Shown: positions 7,701 to 16,687 of the stretch, in pieces
How the letters are laid out: each line of letters opens with the position of its first letter
Position numbering within the stretch: position 1 is the stretch's first letter
NCBI RefSeq assembly: GCF_000176135.1
Contig: NZ_ACZN01000016.1
Coordinates: 496,001-560,000 of the forward strand
DNA: 64,000 bases
Reading direction: 5' to 3'
Source of the DNA: Vibrio coralliilyticus ATCC BAA-450
GTDB taxonomy: Bacteria > Pseudomonadota > Gammaproteobacteria > Enterobacterales > Vibrionaceae
The notes under the pieces: model-generated
Seen by the model: only the letters and a program-made list of their open reading frames with translations
Databases searched by the model: none
Told to the model about the DNA's origin: nothing
Made by a program: the position numbers and the translations under genes

Positions 7701-10239
7701 AGTGCTTAAGGCAATCAAAGCTCAAAAGATGAATCCGGTTCGTATTGTTGATCTGTGGAACCTCTCTCCTGAGCAAGGTGATGTCGACCTTGAACTGTGC
7801 CGTGAACACCAGTTGGATTCTTTCTACAGCCCGTTGTACCTGCAACAGGCGTTAGTGAATGAAAACTTGCTGGATAATCTTCACCTGCTGTTGGTGACCA
7901 ATAATATCTTCAGTGTATCTGGGGAGCGAGTTTACGCACCTGAGAAAGCACTGTTGGTCGGGCCTGCGCGTGTGTTCTACCACGAGTACCCTGATGTTCA
8001 GTGTCATTTAGTCGATATCGACTGGCCTGCGGACTTAGCGAATGAATCCGGCCAGTGGACAGCAGAGCAAGCGGCACGTTGTCTGATTGCTGAGAGCAGT
8101 ATTAACACTGACGGCCAACTGGTGGCGTATCGAGGTGGTTGTCGCTGGGAGGAAGACTATCAGGCGGTTAACTTAAAACAGCAAGAACCAGGCTTACCAG
8201 CGCAATTCAAAGATGATGGCGTTTATCTCATCACTGGTGGATTGGGCGGTCTTGGTATGCTGGTGGCCGGCCACATCTCGGAAATGAGCAATGCGACGCT
8301 TGTTCTGACTTATCGCAGTCGTCTGCCTGAACGCGAGCAATGGAATGACTGGATTCAGAATCACCCAGTCGATGATCCAATGAGTGAAAAACTGGCGGGC
8401 ATCCTGCGTCTTGAAGAGCAAGGTAACACCATTGACCTAGTCAATGTGGACGTCTGTGATTATGTCGCTATGTCGGAAGTGTTTGAACGCTATGATCGCT
8501 TTGATGGCATTTTCCACACGGCTGGTATTGCGGGTGGTGGCATCATTCCGCTCAAGTCAGATGAAGATTGTGCCAGCGTTCTGGAGCCGAAAATCCTCGG
8601 CAGCCTGATTCTCGATGACCTGACCAGAGACAGCCAGCCTGATTTCATGGTGCTGTTCTCTTCCATCAGCTCGATTGTCGGTGATGAAGCTCGGATTGAT
8701 TACTGTTCTGGTAATGCCTTTATGGATGTGTTTGCCGGCTACCGTAATCAGAATCGAAACGGTCGCACCATTGCAATCAACTGGGGTAAATGGGGTGATG
8801 TCGGCATGGCGGTTCAGTGGGCTCGTGAGTTGGATGAGAAAAACAAAGCCAACGAAGCGCCCCTAGAACAAACAGGGCTGCTTACGCTGCTCGGCCGTAA
8901 AGGTATGGAAGAAGAATATCGAGTCAATCTGGATGTGCGAAACGACTGGGTACTCAACGAGCATAGCTTGTCGAATCAACCGACCTTGGTTGGTACCACA
9001 ATACTGTCGATGCTGCATACCCTGATGAATCACTTCAAGCCTCAGGAAGCGCTTCAGGTTAAGAACTTGCTGTTGACCAAACCGGCGATTTACCACAACG
9101 CTTGGCCACGTGAAATGCGCCTGTATGTACGCAGTGAAGGCGCGGGCTACAGCTTTAGCCTTCGTAGCCGCGGCGTCCGTGACATCGAGTGGGACGAACA
9201 TGCGCTGGGCAACCTTGGCCGTGGTGTCGAGAGTGAAGAGAGCCTTGCTGCTGTAGATTCACTTGAAGCGATTCAGTCTCGCTGCATTAACAAACTGCCT
9301 GATGACTTAACTGGCAAGGATTACGTCAATGCCGTAACGGGTGAAACCTTCCTGTCGCTCAGTGAGCGTTGGAATGGTCCTAAGTGTGCGTGGCAAGGTG
9401 AGGATGAGTGGCTGATTCATAAAGATCTCGATGCTCAGTTCCAGAGTGATTTTGAACAGTACCCGTATCACCCAGCACTGATTGACTCGGTATCCATTCG
9501 CTGTATCAACCTGATCACGACAGACAACTACCTGCCAATCAGCTACGGCAAGATCAGCTATCTGGCACCGCTTGATGGAGATTGCTACGCGCATATCAAG
9601 CTCAAACAGCCGTATCAGGCGGAAGACAGCACCATCATCTTGGATGTGGTCTTCCTATCTGCTGACAGCAAGCCGTTGATGGTTCTGGAGAACTACACGC
9701 TAGTACGTATGAAAGCCGAGAATCAGGTTGCAGCTTCTGCGCCAGCGTCTGCTGTAGCTCAGGTTACCGTCGATGTCTCCGACAAGGACATTCTGTTCTA
9801 CGAAGGGCTGGATGCACTGAAACGACAGCTTGCACACCTAGAGTTTGAGCAACTCGTCGTGGTGACTAGTGATCTGGGTCAGCTTATCTACGAAGCGATT
9901 CCTGAACAGGAAGATGAACAGCTGGCAGAGCTGGAAGCGGAAGTGAGCCAAGGGCACGCCCGTCCAGAACTCTCTGTTGAGTATGTGGCACCTGAAAACG
10001 ATATCGAGAAAGAGATCATTGCAGTCTGGCAGTCGATTCTAGGCATTTCAGGTATTGGTGTTGATGACAATTTCGTCGAGCTTGGTGGTAACTCGCTGTT
10101 GGCGGTGCAAATTGTGTCAAAAGTGTCAGCCAAGTTTGAAGTCGATATTCGAGTGGATCTCTTCTATCAGGATCAAACCGTAAGAGGGCTGTCCGGCCTG
10201 ATCATCGAAGCGTTTGAATCTGTTCTTCAGAGCGAATAG
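4711..10239 (+). CDS. Type I polyketide synthase, KS-AT-KR-DH-ACP
   Basis: One-module cis-AT polyketide synthase of 1842 aa. KS: Cys181 in TACSTA, His317 in EAHGTA, His357 in NIGH. AT: Ser622 in GHSVG, and HGFHS at 719-723, the malonyl-type signature. Post-AT linker LPGYPFER 869-876. KR: GGLGGLG 1175-1181, Ser in LFSS near 1316, Tyr1330 and Asn1334; no LDD motif. A hot-dog dehydratase-like region follows, with His1417 in NEHSL and HPALID 1586-1591. ACP Ser1795 in LGGNS. No ER domain is visible. DH after KR is unusual for cis-AT modules, where DH normally lies between AT and KR. It should add one C2 unit, reduce the ketone and probably dehydrate it. GAGG precedes the ATG at about seven bases. 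Confidence 0.93.
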   Translation: MKDQATLRDKDIAIIGMSGRFPGAEDITTFWKNLAEGLETITTFSEQELRESGVDEELIASPNYIPRRGILGNAQHFDAHFFDITPRDAEIMDPQHRAFLESSWHAFEDAGYVPSSYPGKVGVFGGTGTAWHLNKVHSHPGVSQFASGASVVTNNDKDYVTTRVSYKLDLKGPSVNVQTACSTAMVAVVMGINSLLSRESDLVVAGGVSIDTPERRGYKYMQGGMESADGRCYAFDSRANGTVFSRGVGAVLLKRVKDAVKDGDHIYAVIKGGAINNDGSLKAGFTAPGIEGQVEVAKQAISNADIDVENIRFVEAHGTATALGDPIEFSSLSQTFRHFTDKEQFCRLGSVKTNIGHTDAASGVASLIKASMALESGQLPASLHYAEPNPNIEFETSPFVMNTELTAFKQQDKPNNALVNSFGVGGTNACVILEAAPETQPGDAHNSPLMIPFSARSRNALNEMKKRLASYLTDNPDADVADVAYTMQVGRKQFEFSTSVVGNDRQAIIEALAKPSQIVSGNKSKRPMVFMFPGQGNQYPNMSRDLYQTYPVFKQAMDQCCEYLLPILEQDLREIIFPQDDQTAARINETQFTQPALFVVEYSLAQLWMSWGIQPDVMIGHSVGEYVAACLSGVFSLEDALKAVAIRGKLVQALPAGAMLAVLMEEAELTERLSNSELDIAAVNYPELCVVAGELEAIKAFQYELEEEGIFCKHLDTSHGFHSSMMDPMLPAFKDVIDGIELNAPQIPFVSSVNGEWISDELAQDSDYWVRHVRNPVLFSHAFKTLMADHQDGFVALEVGPGRSLESAAKQHFREEDGSNADIFSSLPTAKEVEISGEYFISMLGALWAHGVEIDWSSYYGGERRRRLPLPGYPFERNEFKLPELKTGIAESLSSNSAEAGLKRKKTDVGDWFYMPAWKRTIPADFMPSKQTQDENDCWVVFADEYGVADQLHAQLLASGQQVVTVFKGVCYQENVVTSDSAKSFVIDPTSREDYIRVLKAIKAQKMNPVRIVDLWNLSPEQGDVDLELCREHQLDSFYSPLYLQQALVNENLLDNLHLLLVTNNIFSVSGERVYAPEKALLVGPARVFYHEYPDVQCHLVDIDWPADLANESGQWTAEQAARCLIAESSINTDGQLVAYRGGCRWEEDYQAVNLKQQEPGLPAQFKDDGVYLITGGLGGLGMLVAGHISEMSNATLVLTYRSRLPEREQWNDWIQNHPVDDPMSEKLAGILRLEEQGNTIDLVNVDVCDYVAMSEVFERYDRFDGIFHTAGIAGGGIIPLKSDEDCASVLEPKILGSLILDDLTRDSQPDFMVLFSSISSIVGDEARIDYCSGNAFMDVFAGYRNQNRNGRTIAINWGKWGDVGMAVQWARELDEKNKANEAPLEQTGLLTLLGRKGMEEEYRVNLDVRNDWVLNEHSLSNQPTLVGTTILSMLHTLMNHFKPQEALQVKNLLLTKPAIYHNAWPREMRLYVRSEGAGYSFSLRSRGVRDIEWDEHALGNLGRGVESEESLAAVDSLEAIQSRCINKLPDDLTGKDYVNAVTGETFLSLSERWNGPKCAWQGEDEWLIHKDLDAQFQSDFEQYPYHPALIDSVSIRCINLITTDNYLPISYGKISYLAPLDGDCYAHIKLKQPYQAEDSTIILDVVFLSADSKPLMVLENYTLVRMKAENQVAASAPASAVAQVTVDVSDKDILFYEGLDALKRQLAHLEFEQLVVVTSDLGQLIYEAIPEQEDEQLAELEAEVSQGHARPELSVEYVAPENDIEKEIIAVWQSILGISGIGVDDNFVELGGNSLLAVQIVSKVSAKFEVDIRVDLFYQDQTVRGLSGLIIEAFESVLQSE

Positions 10240-10249
10240 CGCCCATTTC

Positions 10250-10267
10250 CCCGGGCATTAGCCCGGG
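10250..10267 (+). other. Intercistronic GC-rich hairpin
   Basis: CCCGGGC, loop ATTA, GCCCGGG between the PKS and terminal NRPS genes. No T-run follows. It resembles in kind the hairpin at 2732-2756 and is probably an mRNA-processing or stability element rather than a terminator. Confidence 0.6.
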
Positions 10268-10332
10268 AAGTTCATCACCTTCAGGCTGTCGCAACGGCAG
10301 CCAAATCTTCCAAATGGTAAAAGGGCACGGCT

Positions 10333-13300
10333 ATGACAACGAAAACGAATCAGATTTTGAACTCTATGGGACTCGAAGAGCTGAAAAGGCTCGCCAGAGA
10401 GAAAAAACAGAAAAAAGCGCAGCTCATGGAAGAGAGCCGTTCTTCAACAACGGAACCAAAACGCAAAATATTCCCTCTCACCAATGCGCAAAAGAGCATT
10501 TGGACACTGGATCGGTTCCTCGAAGACAATAAAGCCTATAACAACCCATTGGCGATCACCTGTCACATTGATCACGAGTTCGAGCCAGACAGAGTCGAAC
10601 GCGCTCTGACGAAAATGGTCAATAATCACGACATATTCCGCACCACGATCCGAGTGGTCGATGGCGAGCCTTGCCAGTGCATCGACAACCTGCCCAGTTT
10701 TGATTTTGGTTTTGATGACATTACTGCCATGCCAGAAGCGGATAAAAATCAGTGGGTCATGCGAGTCGCTCGTGAAGAAGGCAGAAAGAATTTTGACCTG
10801 ACTAACGGACCACTGTTTCGCTGGCGAATGGCAAAAACTCAGCCGGGTGAATACATCATCATGCTGACCTTCCATCATATTATTTCAGATGGTTGGACCG
10901 TCAGCTTGTGCTTCAAAGAGTTTATGAGCACCTATTTTGGTCAGGCGGTAGATCATGCAGCGCAATTTACCGATTACGCCTTAAAGGAAAGCCGCTGGCT
11001 TGAAGACGGTAAGTACGAACAGGGGCTGAACTACTGGCGCGATAAGCTAAGTGGCGTTCAAGGTGTGCTGGAACTGGCAACCGATCACCCTCGTCCGGAT
11101 GCGCTCAATTTTGAGGGAAGTTATGTCAGCCATCCACTTGATGCTGACTTCTGTCATCAGCTTCAGTCTTGCGCAGCAAAACAGGGGGCAACTACCTTTC
11201 ACTTGATGCTGGCGGCCTATCAGTTACTCCTACATAAATACAGTAGTCAGAACGATATTGTGATTGGTGTGCCTTTTGCCAATCGTAGTGACGCCCAGAC
11301 GCAGGAAATGATGGGGCTGTTCATGAACACGCTACCACTGCGCTTTAATCTCAATGATGATTTGCCTCTTTCGGCTGTGATAGAAGCAGCAAAAACCGAG
11401 AGCGAAGAGGCAATTGCCTATCAGAACGTGCCGTTTAATCGCATTCTCGATGTTGTCGACTATTCGCGAGATGCACGTGTTAACCCGCTTTATCAGGCGG
11501 TGCTGACTTATCAGGTTTATCCGCACTCGCGAACCAATACCTTGTTTAGCTATTCGCCACTCAAAGTCGATTACGGTGTGTCTAAGTTGGATCTCAACTT
11601 ATGGATTGAGGAAGACGGCGACGGTTTGCTGTGCACATTCAACTACAGTACAGCGCTGTTTGAACGCGCCACCGTGCAGCGAATGCTGCGCGATTTACAT
11701 ACCATATTGACCGCATTGGTTGAGCACCCACAGCAATCGATTCAAGCCTTGTCATTGGTGACAGAAGATGAACGTCAGTCTCTACTTAAAACGTGTTTAT
11801 CGGCAGAGGCAAGTCAAACGTTGCCGGTTCATCAGCAATTTGAGCAACAGGCGCTAGCTTGCCCTGAAGACGTGGCAGTACGTTGTGAAGGCCGTACACT
11901 GAGCTACGCCGCTCTTAATGAGCGCGCCAATCAGCTGGCAGCACAACTGGCCTCGCAAGGTATGAGTCACGGTGAGCCCGTCGCGATACTGATGGAAAAA
12001 AGTGAGCATAGTGTGGTAGCGATATTAGCCATTCTGAAAGCGGGTGGTTGCTACCTTCCTATCGACATCAATCTGCCGGAATCTAAAATCGGCTTCATCT
12101 TAAACGATGCTAAAGTTAAGCGTGTTTTACTCGTAGGTGAAGTACCCATTGCTTTAAAAGCACTGGCTACACAATCTTCACTAAATTGGGTCGACATTCT
12201 GAACACAGATACGAGTAACACTTCACCAACACGCACTAATCCGCCAGATGATTTTGGCGATGGACCAGCGTACATCATTTATACCTCTGGCAGTACAGGG
12301 GCACCAAAAGGTGTGTGTGTTCACCATTCCCAACTCAGCCACTATTGCCGAGCGATTGCTCCGGTACTCGAACAAACTCACAGAGCGCGATATGGCTTAA
12401 TGTCGTCTTTCTCCACGGATCTGGCTCATACCATGCTATTCCCAGCGTTGGTCGGGCAAGGCGAGCTGGAGATAGTGACCAATGGCCTACTGGAAAGCCC
12501 TGAACAACTCGCCAATTATCTAAAAGATAAACCTCTTGATTGCATGAAAATCACGCCGACACATTTGTCTGCGTTGTTGAATGCCCCGAACGCGCAGCAT
12601 TTGCTTCCGGAGCAAACATTGGTACTTGGCGGTGAGCGTTTACCTGTTTCTCTGATTGAGAAAGTCAAAGCGCTCAAACCAAGCTGCCAGATAGTCAATC
12701 ACTATGGCCCAACCGAGTGCACGGTGGGCGTGACGACATTGACGATTCCCGACAACATTGCGGATTTGGGTTATCAGGTTGCGCCTATTGGTCAGGCCCT
12801 CGATGGAAGTCATGTACTGGTTCTCGATGCTCATCAACAACTGCTTCCTGCTGGCGTACCCGGTGAAATTTTTATTGGCGGAGCGCAGCTCGCTTCTGGA
12901 TACCTTGGCCTCGATGAGCAAACACGGCGTCACTTTGTTCCCCACCCGTACTTACCAGGTGGGCGTCTGTATCGTACTGGTGACAAAGGCCGCCTGTTAG
13001 CGGATGGCAACCTTGAATATCTTGGTCGCTTGGATCGTCAGGTCAAAGTACGTGGCTATCGAGTTGAGTTGGCCGAGATTGAGCAGGCTTTAGGCCAGAT
13101 TGCTAATGTTGAACGTGCGGCGGTTGTTCAGCAGCATACCGCGGACACCAACCGTTTGGTCGCTTATGTCGTTGCTGGTGAAACTGGCGATCAGGAAGGG
13201 ATTAAGGCGGAACTGAGACAGCTATTACCCGCTTACATGCAGCCAGAAGTGTGGATGTGGCTCGACGTTATGCCAATCACCGCAAGCGGAAAAATCAATT

Positions 13301-14418
13301 ATCAGGCGTTACCTGCGGCTAAACGGAATCCAGAGACATCGGCTTCTGCCCTTCCGAACAATCAAACGCAAGCTCGTTTGCTGACGCTGTTTCAGCAAGC
13401 CTTGAACACTCAACAGGTCGGTATTGATGACGAGTTTTTCAATCTTGGGGGAAATTCCATCAGTGCATTGAAGCTGTTGATTGAAGTGAATAAAGCGTTC
13501 TCTACTACATTGACCCTCGGCCAGATACTGGAAAACAGCAGTGTTGCTCGACTTGGCAAACTGATTGAACAGGTATCCGATAACGCTGAATACGGTTCTT
13601 CGATTGTGATGCTCAATCAAGGTAACCCACAGCAGAAGCCGACCGTACTTCTGATTCACCCTGCCGGTGGCAATGTGCTTTGTTACGACGAATTAGTGAA
13701 GGGGTTGAGTAAAGAGTATCCGGTCTACGGTGTTCAGGTGGCTGATTTTCAGGGGCTAGCTGAGTACAACCGCCAAGTGTCAACGTTAGCTGAGCACTAC
13801 GTGAATCAGCTCGGCGAACTGACAGAACGTTCTGATTTGATCATCGGAGGTTGGTCACTGGGAGGCACCATCGCTTTTGAGATGGCGTGTCAGGTTCAGG
13901 CCTTGACCGGAAATCAGCCGAAGGTTTTGGTTTTTGACCAACCAGCCCCTCAAGTGAACGTCGATAACAGTGCCACTATGGCTGAGCATGAGCGTCTTGC
14001 TTACTTTGCTCACAAGGTAGAGCTGTTTACCGGAACGTCTTTTGATACCTCGGGCCCACAACTGGCCAAGATGTCACAAGCGGAAAGAACACAGGTATTC
14101 CTGACGGGCTTTCGTAAAGCGAATTTGGTGCCGGATAATATCCGCGCTGAGGACTTCCAGCATTTTCTCGCCATTCTTCAGGCTCACATGAATGCGACAG
14201 ATGAATATCAGGGGCAGCGATATTCTGGTCCTGTTATCGTGGCGGAAGCAGAAGAGATCTTAGCTGGCCGTACGCGATTGAAAGAATCTGGGCTGGGTTG
14301 GCAGGCATTCAGCGAGCAGCCTCTGACCGTATTGCCTGCTAAGGGAGATCACATCTCCATGATGAACGCGCCTCACATTGGTGACTTGGCGAGTCGTCTA
14401 CAGGAGGGGCTGCTTTGA
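10333..14418 (+). CDS. Non-ribosomal peptide synthetase, C-A-T-TE termination module
   Basis: Terminal module of 1361 aa that joins the polyketide intermediate to a last amino acid and releases the product. A charged, probably helical N-terminus (1-45) may be a docking segment. C domain: HHIISDGWT with His181, His182, Asp186, Gly187. A domain about 490-1010, with YTSGSTGAPKG near 650, YGPTE, YRTGD and A10 SGK. Allowing a one-residue gap in A4 (STDLAHT), the pocket reads D-L-T-K-V-G-H-V-G-K, essentially the published aspartate code. Carrier Ser1042 in LGGNS. Thioesterase: Ser1175 in GWSLG, His1340 in GDH, and an Asp in FDQP near 1202. It is followed by the exporter, whose start codon overlaps this stop. 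Confidence 0.94.
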   Translation: MTTKTNQILNSMGLEELKRLAREKKQKKAQLMEESRSSTTEPKRKIFPLTNAQKSIWTLDRFLEDNKAYNNPLAITCHIDHEFEPDRVERALTKMVNNHDIFRTTIRVVDGEPCQCIDNLPSFDFGFDDITAMPEADKNQWVMRVAREEGRKNFDLTNGPLFRWRMAKTQPGEYIIMLTFHHIISDGWTVSLCFKEFMSTYFGQAVDHAAQFTDYALKESRWLEDGKYEQGLNYWRDKLSGVQGVLELATDHPRPDALNFEGSYVSHPLDADFCHQLQSCAAKQGATTFHLMLAAYQLLLHKYSSQNDIVIGVPFANRSDAQTQEMMGLFMNTLPLRFNLNDDLPLSAVIEAAKTESEEAIAYQNVPFNRILDVVDYSRDARVNPLYQAVLTYQVYPHSRTNTLFSYSPLKVDYGVSKLDLNLWIEEDGDGLLCTFNYSTALFERATVQRMLRDLHTILTALVEHPQQSIQALSLVTEDERQSLLKTCLSAEASQTLPVHQQFEQQALACPEDVAVRCEGRTLSYAALNERANQLAAQLASQGMSHGEPVAILMEKSEHSVVAILAILKAGGCYLPIDINLPESKIGFILNDAKVKRVLLVGEVPIALKALATQSSLNWVDILNTDTSNTSPTRTNPPDDFGDGPAYIIYTSGSTGAPKGVCVHHSQLSHYCRAIAPVLEQTHRARYGLMSSFSTDLAHTMLFPALVGQGELEIVTNGLLESPEQLANYLKDKPLDCMKITPTHLSALLNAPNAQHLLPEQTLVLGGERLPVSLIEKVKALKPSCQIVNHYGPTECTVGVTTLTIPDNIADLGYQVAPIGQALDGSHVLVLDAHQQLLPAGVPGEIFIGGAQLASGYLGLDEQTRRHFVPHPYLPGGRLYRTGDKGRLLADGNLEYLGRLDRQVKVRGYRVELAEIEQALGQIANVERAAVVQQHTADTNRLVAYVVAGETGDQEGIKAELRQLLPAYMQPEVWMWLDVMPITASGKINYQALPAAKRNPETSASALPNNQTQARLLTLFQQALNTQQVGIDDEFFNLGGNSISALKLLIEVNKAFSTTLTLGQILENSSVARLGKLIEQVSDNAEYGSSIVMLNQGNPQQKPTVLLIHPAGGNVLCYDELVKGLSKEYPVYGVQVADFQGLAEYNRQVSTLAEHYVNQLGELTERSDLIIGGWSLGGTIAFEMACQVQALTGNQPKVLVFDQPAPQVNVDNSATMAEHERLAYFAHKVELFTGTSFDTSGPQLAKMSQAERTQVFLTGFRKANLVPDNIRAEDFQHFLAILQAHMNATDEYQGQRYSGPVIVAEAEEILAGRTRLKESGLGWQAFSEQPLTVLPAKGDHISMMNAPHIGDLASRLQEGLL

Positions 14419-16004
14419 GTACGATCGCACTTTCAAAACCGGAAAGCGAAGTCGTCGTTTCAAGGAAGGAGTGGTGGGCCATCATTGGTGGCCTCATCGG
14501 TGGCTTTATGGCAATTCTGGACATCCAGATCACTAACTCCTCGATGAAAGTCATTCAGGGGGCGCTGTCTGCGTCCCTGGATGACGCCTCTTGGCTGATG
14601 ACGTCGTACTTTACGGCTGAGATTGTTGCGATCCCACTTTGTGGCTGGCTATCAAAAGCGCTGGGAACGGGTCGTTACGCTTTATGGTGTATCGGCGGTT
14701 TTCTCGGCTCGTCCTTGCTTTGTTCAATGGCGTGGAATCTGGACTCGATGATTGTCTTCCGCGCTTTGCAGGGCTTTTGTGGTGGCGCATTGATCCCCTT
14801 GTCTTTCCGTTTGATTATTGAAATCCTGCCGCTAGAAAAACGCCCTATGGGGATGTCGTTATTCAGTATTATCGCCACGTTCGCCCCAGCGATAGGTCCG
14901 GCGATCGGCGGTTGGCTCACTGAACACTTTTCATGGCACGCGATCTTTTACGTCAATGTTTTACCGTCAGTCGTGGCATGGGCACTGATTCAACGTTCAA
15001 TGAAGCATCCCATTATTAACTGGCAAATCATTCGTCAGGGCGACTTTGTTGGCGTTGTGTCGGTGATGATGTTTCTCGGTACACTGGAAGTCATTCTGGA
15101 AAAAGGTGGCGATGAAAATTGGTTCGATTCGCGCATGATTTGCGTACTGGCGGTGCTCTCTGCCATCAGCTTTGTGATTTTTGTTTATGACCAGATCGTA
15201 CATCGCAACCCGCTGATTAACATTCGCCTGTTTAAGGAATATCAGTACTCCTATGCTTTGCTCATCTTTGCCATGTTGGGCTCAGCTATCTACGGCACGC
15301 TGTTTCTAGTGCCGTATTATCTGACGATGATTCATGATTATAACGCGACGGAAATTGGTCATGTTGTTATCTGGATGGGGCTGCCGCAGCTGGTGATTTT
15401 GCCGATGATCCCATTTCTCATTCGCCGCTATAACCCTAAGTATCTTATTTTCATCGGCTTCGTTGGTTTGGCCATCAGTGCCTTTATGGATTGCCATATG
15501 AATGCTGATTTTGCCGGACCGCAGATGATCGCCTCGATGTTGGTTCGTGCGTTAGGCCAGCCGTTTATTATGGTGCCACTCTCCATGCTGGCGACCCAGA
15601 ACATTAAAGCGGAGGATGCCGCCTCATCGGCAGTGTTAATCAATGTATTTCGTAGTCTAGGTGGCTCCATGGGTACCGCGGTACTGTCGACCTATTTCAC
15701 TACTCGGATCGATTTCCACCTCGACTCTATCAAATCCACCTTACTGACAGGTAGTCAGCAATTTTATCACTATCTGGGTGAGGTAAAGAATCTGCTGGTC
15801 AATCAGGGGTTGCCGTCTGATAGCACTAATGTCCAACAAACTGCGGTGAGCATTCTGGGCGAAAGGATGGCAATTCAATCGCAAATCATGGCCTTTAACG
15901 ACCTGTTTATGATCATGGGGATCATGATGCTCGCCACCGCCATCATGGTGTTGTGTTCAAACCGTGATTTCCAGCTTCAACTGAAAAAAGAGGAAACAGC
16001 ATGA
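14415..16004 (+). CDS. MFS drug/product exporter, DHA2 (EmrB) family
   Basis: 529-aa inner-membrane protein with about 14 hydrophobic segments, as in EmrB-type proton antiporters. The early GGFMAILDIQITNSS segment and the GGALIPLSF loop fit the family. The start is TTG, overlapping the NRPS stop by four bases. AGGAGG at 14402-14407, seven bases upstream, strongly supports it. Together with the HlyD-type adaptor four genes' length downstream and an unlinked TolC-like channel it would export the cluster product or give self-resistance. Translational coupling to the synthetase ties export to synthesis. Substrate is inferred from context only. Confidence 0.9.
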   Translation: MSTIALSKPESEVVVSRKEWWAIIGGLIGGFMAILDIQITNSSMKVIQGALSASLDDASWLMTSYFTAEIVAIPLCGWLSKALGTGRYALWCIGGFLGSSLLCSMAWNLDSMIVFRALQGFCGGALIPLSFRLIIEILPLEKRPMGMSLFSIIATFAPAIGPAIGGWLTEHFSWHAIFYVNVLPSVVAWALIQRSMKHPIINWQIIRQGDFVGVVSVMMFLGTLEVILEKGGDENWFDSRMICVLAVLSAISFVIFVYDQIVHRNPLINIRLFKEYQYSYALLIFAMLGSAIYGTLFLVPYYLTMIHDYNATEIGHVVIWMGLPQLVILPMIPFLIRRYNPKYLIFIGFVGLAISAFMDCHMNADFAGPQMIASMLVRALGQPFIMVPLSMLATQNIKAEDAASSAVLINVFRSLGGSMGTAVLSTYFTTRIDFHLDSIKSTLLTGSQQFYHYLGEVKNLLVNQGLPSDSTNVQQTAVSILGERMAIQSQIMAFNDLFMIMGIMMLATAIMVLCSNRDFQLQLKKEETA

Positions 16005-16618
16005 GTGATAAAACGTCAATGAGTGTCTGGAGCTATCTGCTGTCTTCAGAAGCAAGAATGACCATCATAGTGCCCATTCTGATTTACAACCTGACATTCT
16101 GGGGAGTAGGAGTAGGAGCGGCGTTGATTGTCACCGCGTGTTACTCCGCATTACTGGAGTTGTTCAGCAAACGAAGTGGTTCTCTGTCCATCATCGCTTT
16201 GATTTTGGTATCGGGCACTATTCATTACCTTTACCTGCATGGTTACACCCTGTTTGGGATTGACCAAGAAAGCGTCTTCCTTTCGGTAGGCGGATCACTG
16301 TCTGTCATCGTCGTGTTTGGCTTCTACTCCATGATTGGCCGCCCAGTAGTTCGTACTCAGGCGGAAAATGCGCTCCCTCGTTTGATGCAGTTGCCTGTCT
16401 ATGGCTCGCCAAAGTACGCCCAAGTATGGCAGGAGATTTCTCTGGTTTGGATTCTCGCTTACGCAGTGAAAGCGCTACTCGTGATTAAGTTCTCCCGTGA
16501 TATGCCGGATTACGCTGACTACTTCGTTTTCTTTGGCGCCTGGCCACTGACGCTGGCGATGATTGCTTTCAGTTTTTACTGGCCCGGCTTTCGTTGGTCC
16601 TCGGAGGCAAGCGCATAA
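16001..16618 (+). CDS. Polytopic membrane protein in NRPS/PKS cluster
   Basis: 205-aa protein with five or six hydrophobic segments (about 22-42, 62-80, 91-109, 146-163, 172-195) and no enzyme motif I recognise. It may resemble the VC0807-type or septation-A-like small membrane proteins, but only weakly. The start overlaps the exporter stop as ATGA, so the two are translationally coupled. From its place between exporter and reductase it could help export or immunity. Function unknown. Confidence 0.75.
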   Translation: MSDKTSMSVWSYLLSSEARMTIIVPILIYNLTFWGVGVGAALIVTACYSALLELFSKRSGSLSIIALILVSGTIHYLYLHGYTLFGIDQESVFLSVGGSLSVIVVFGFYSMIGRPVVRTQAENALPRLMQLPVYGSPKYAQVWQEISLVWILAYAVKALLVIKFSRDMPDYADYFVFFGAWPLTLAMIAFSFYWPGFRWSSEASA

Positions 16619-16687
16619 ATCCCCAGCTACTTGGCGTCAAGTGACTTGGTATCAAATTACAACACTATAAACTCAATGAGGTGCTTT

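Noticed and set aside
10314..10532. 72-codon frame at the start of the terminal NRPS gene
   Set aside because: Shadow of the NRPS frame; the real gene has the conserved domains.
12391..12450. Reading the terminal A domain as lacking the pocket Asp
   Set aside because: An ungapped alignment gives Ser/Thr there, but a one-residue gap restores Asp and yields a complete published Asp code.
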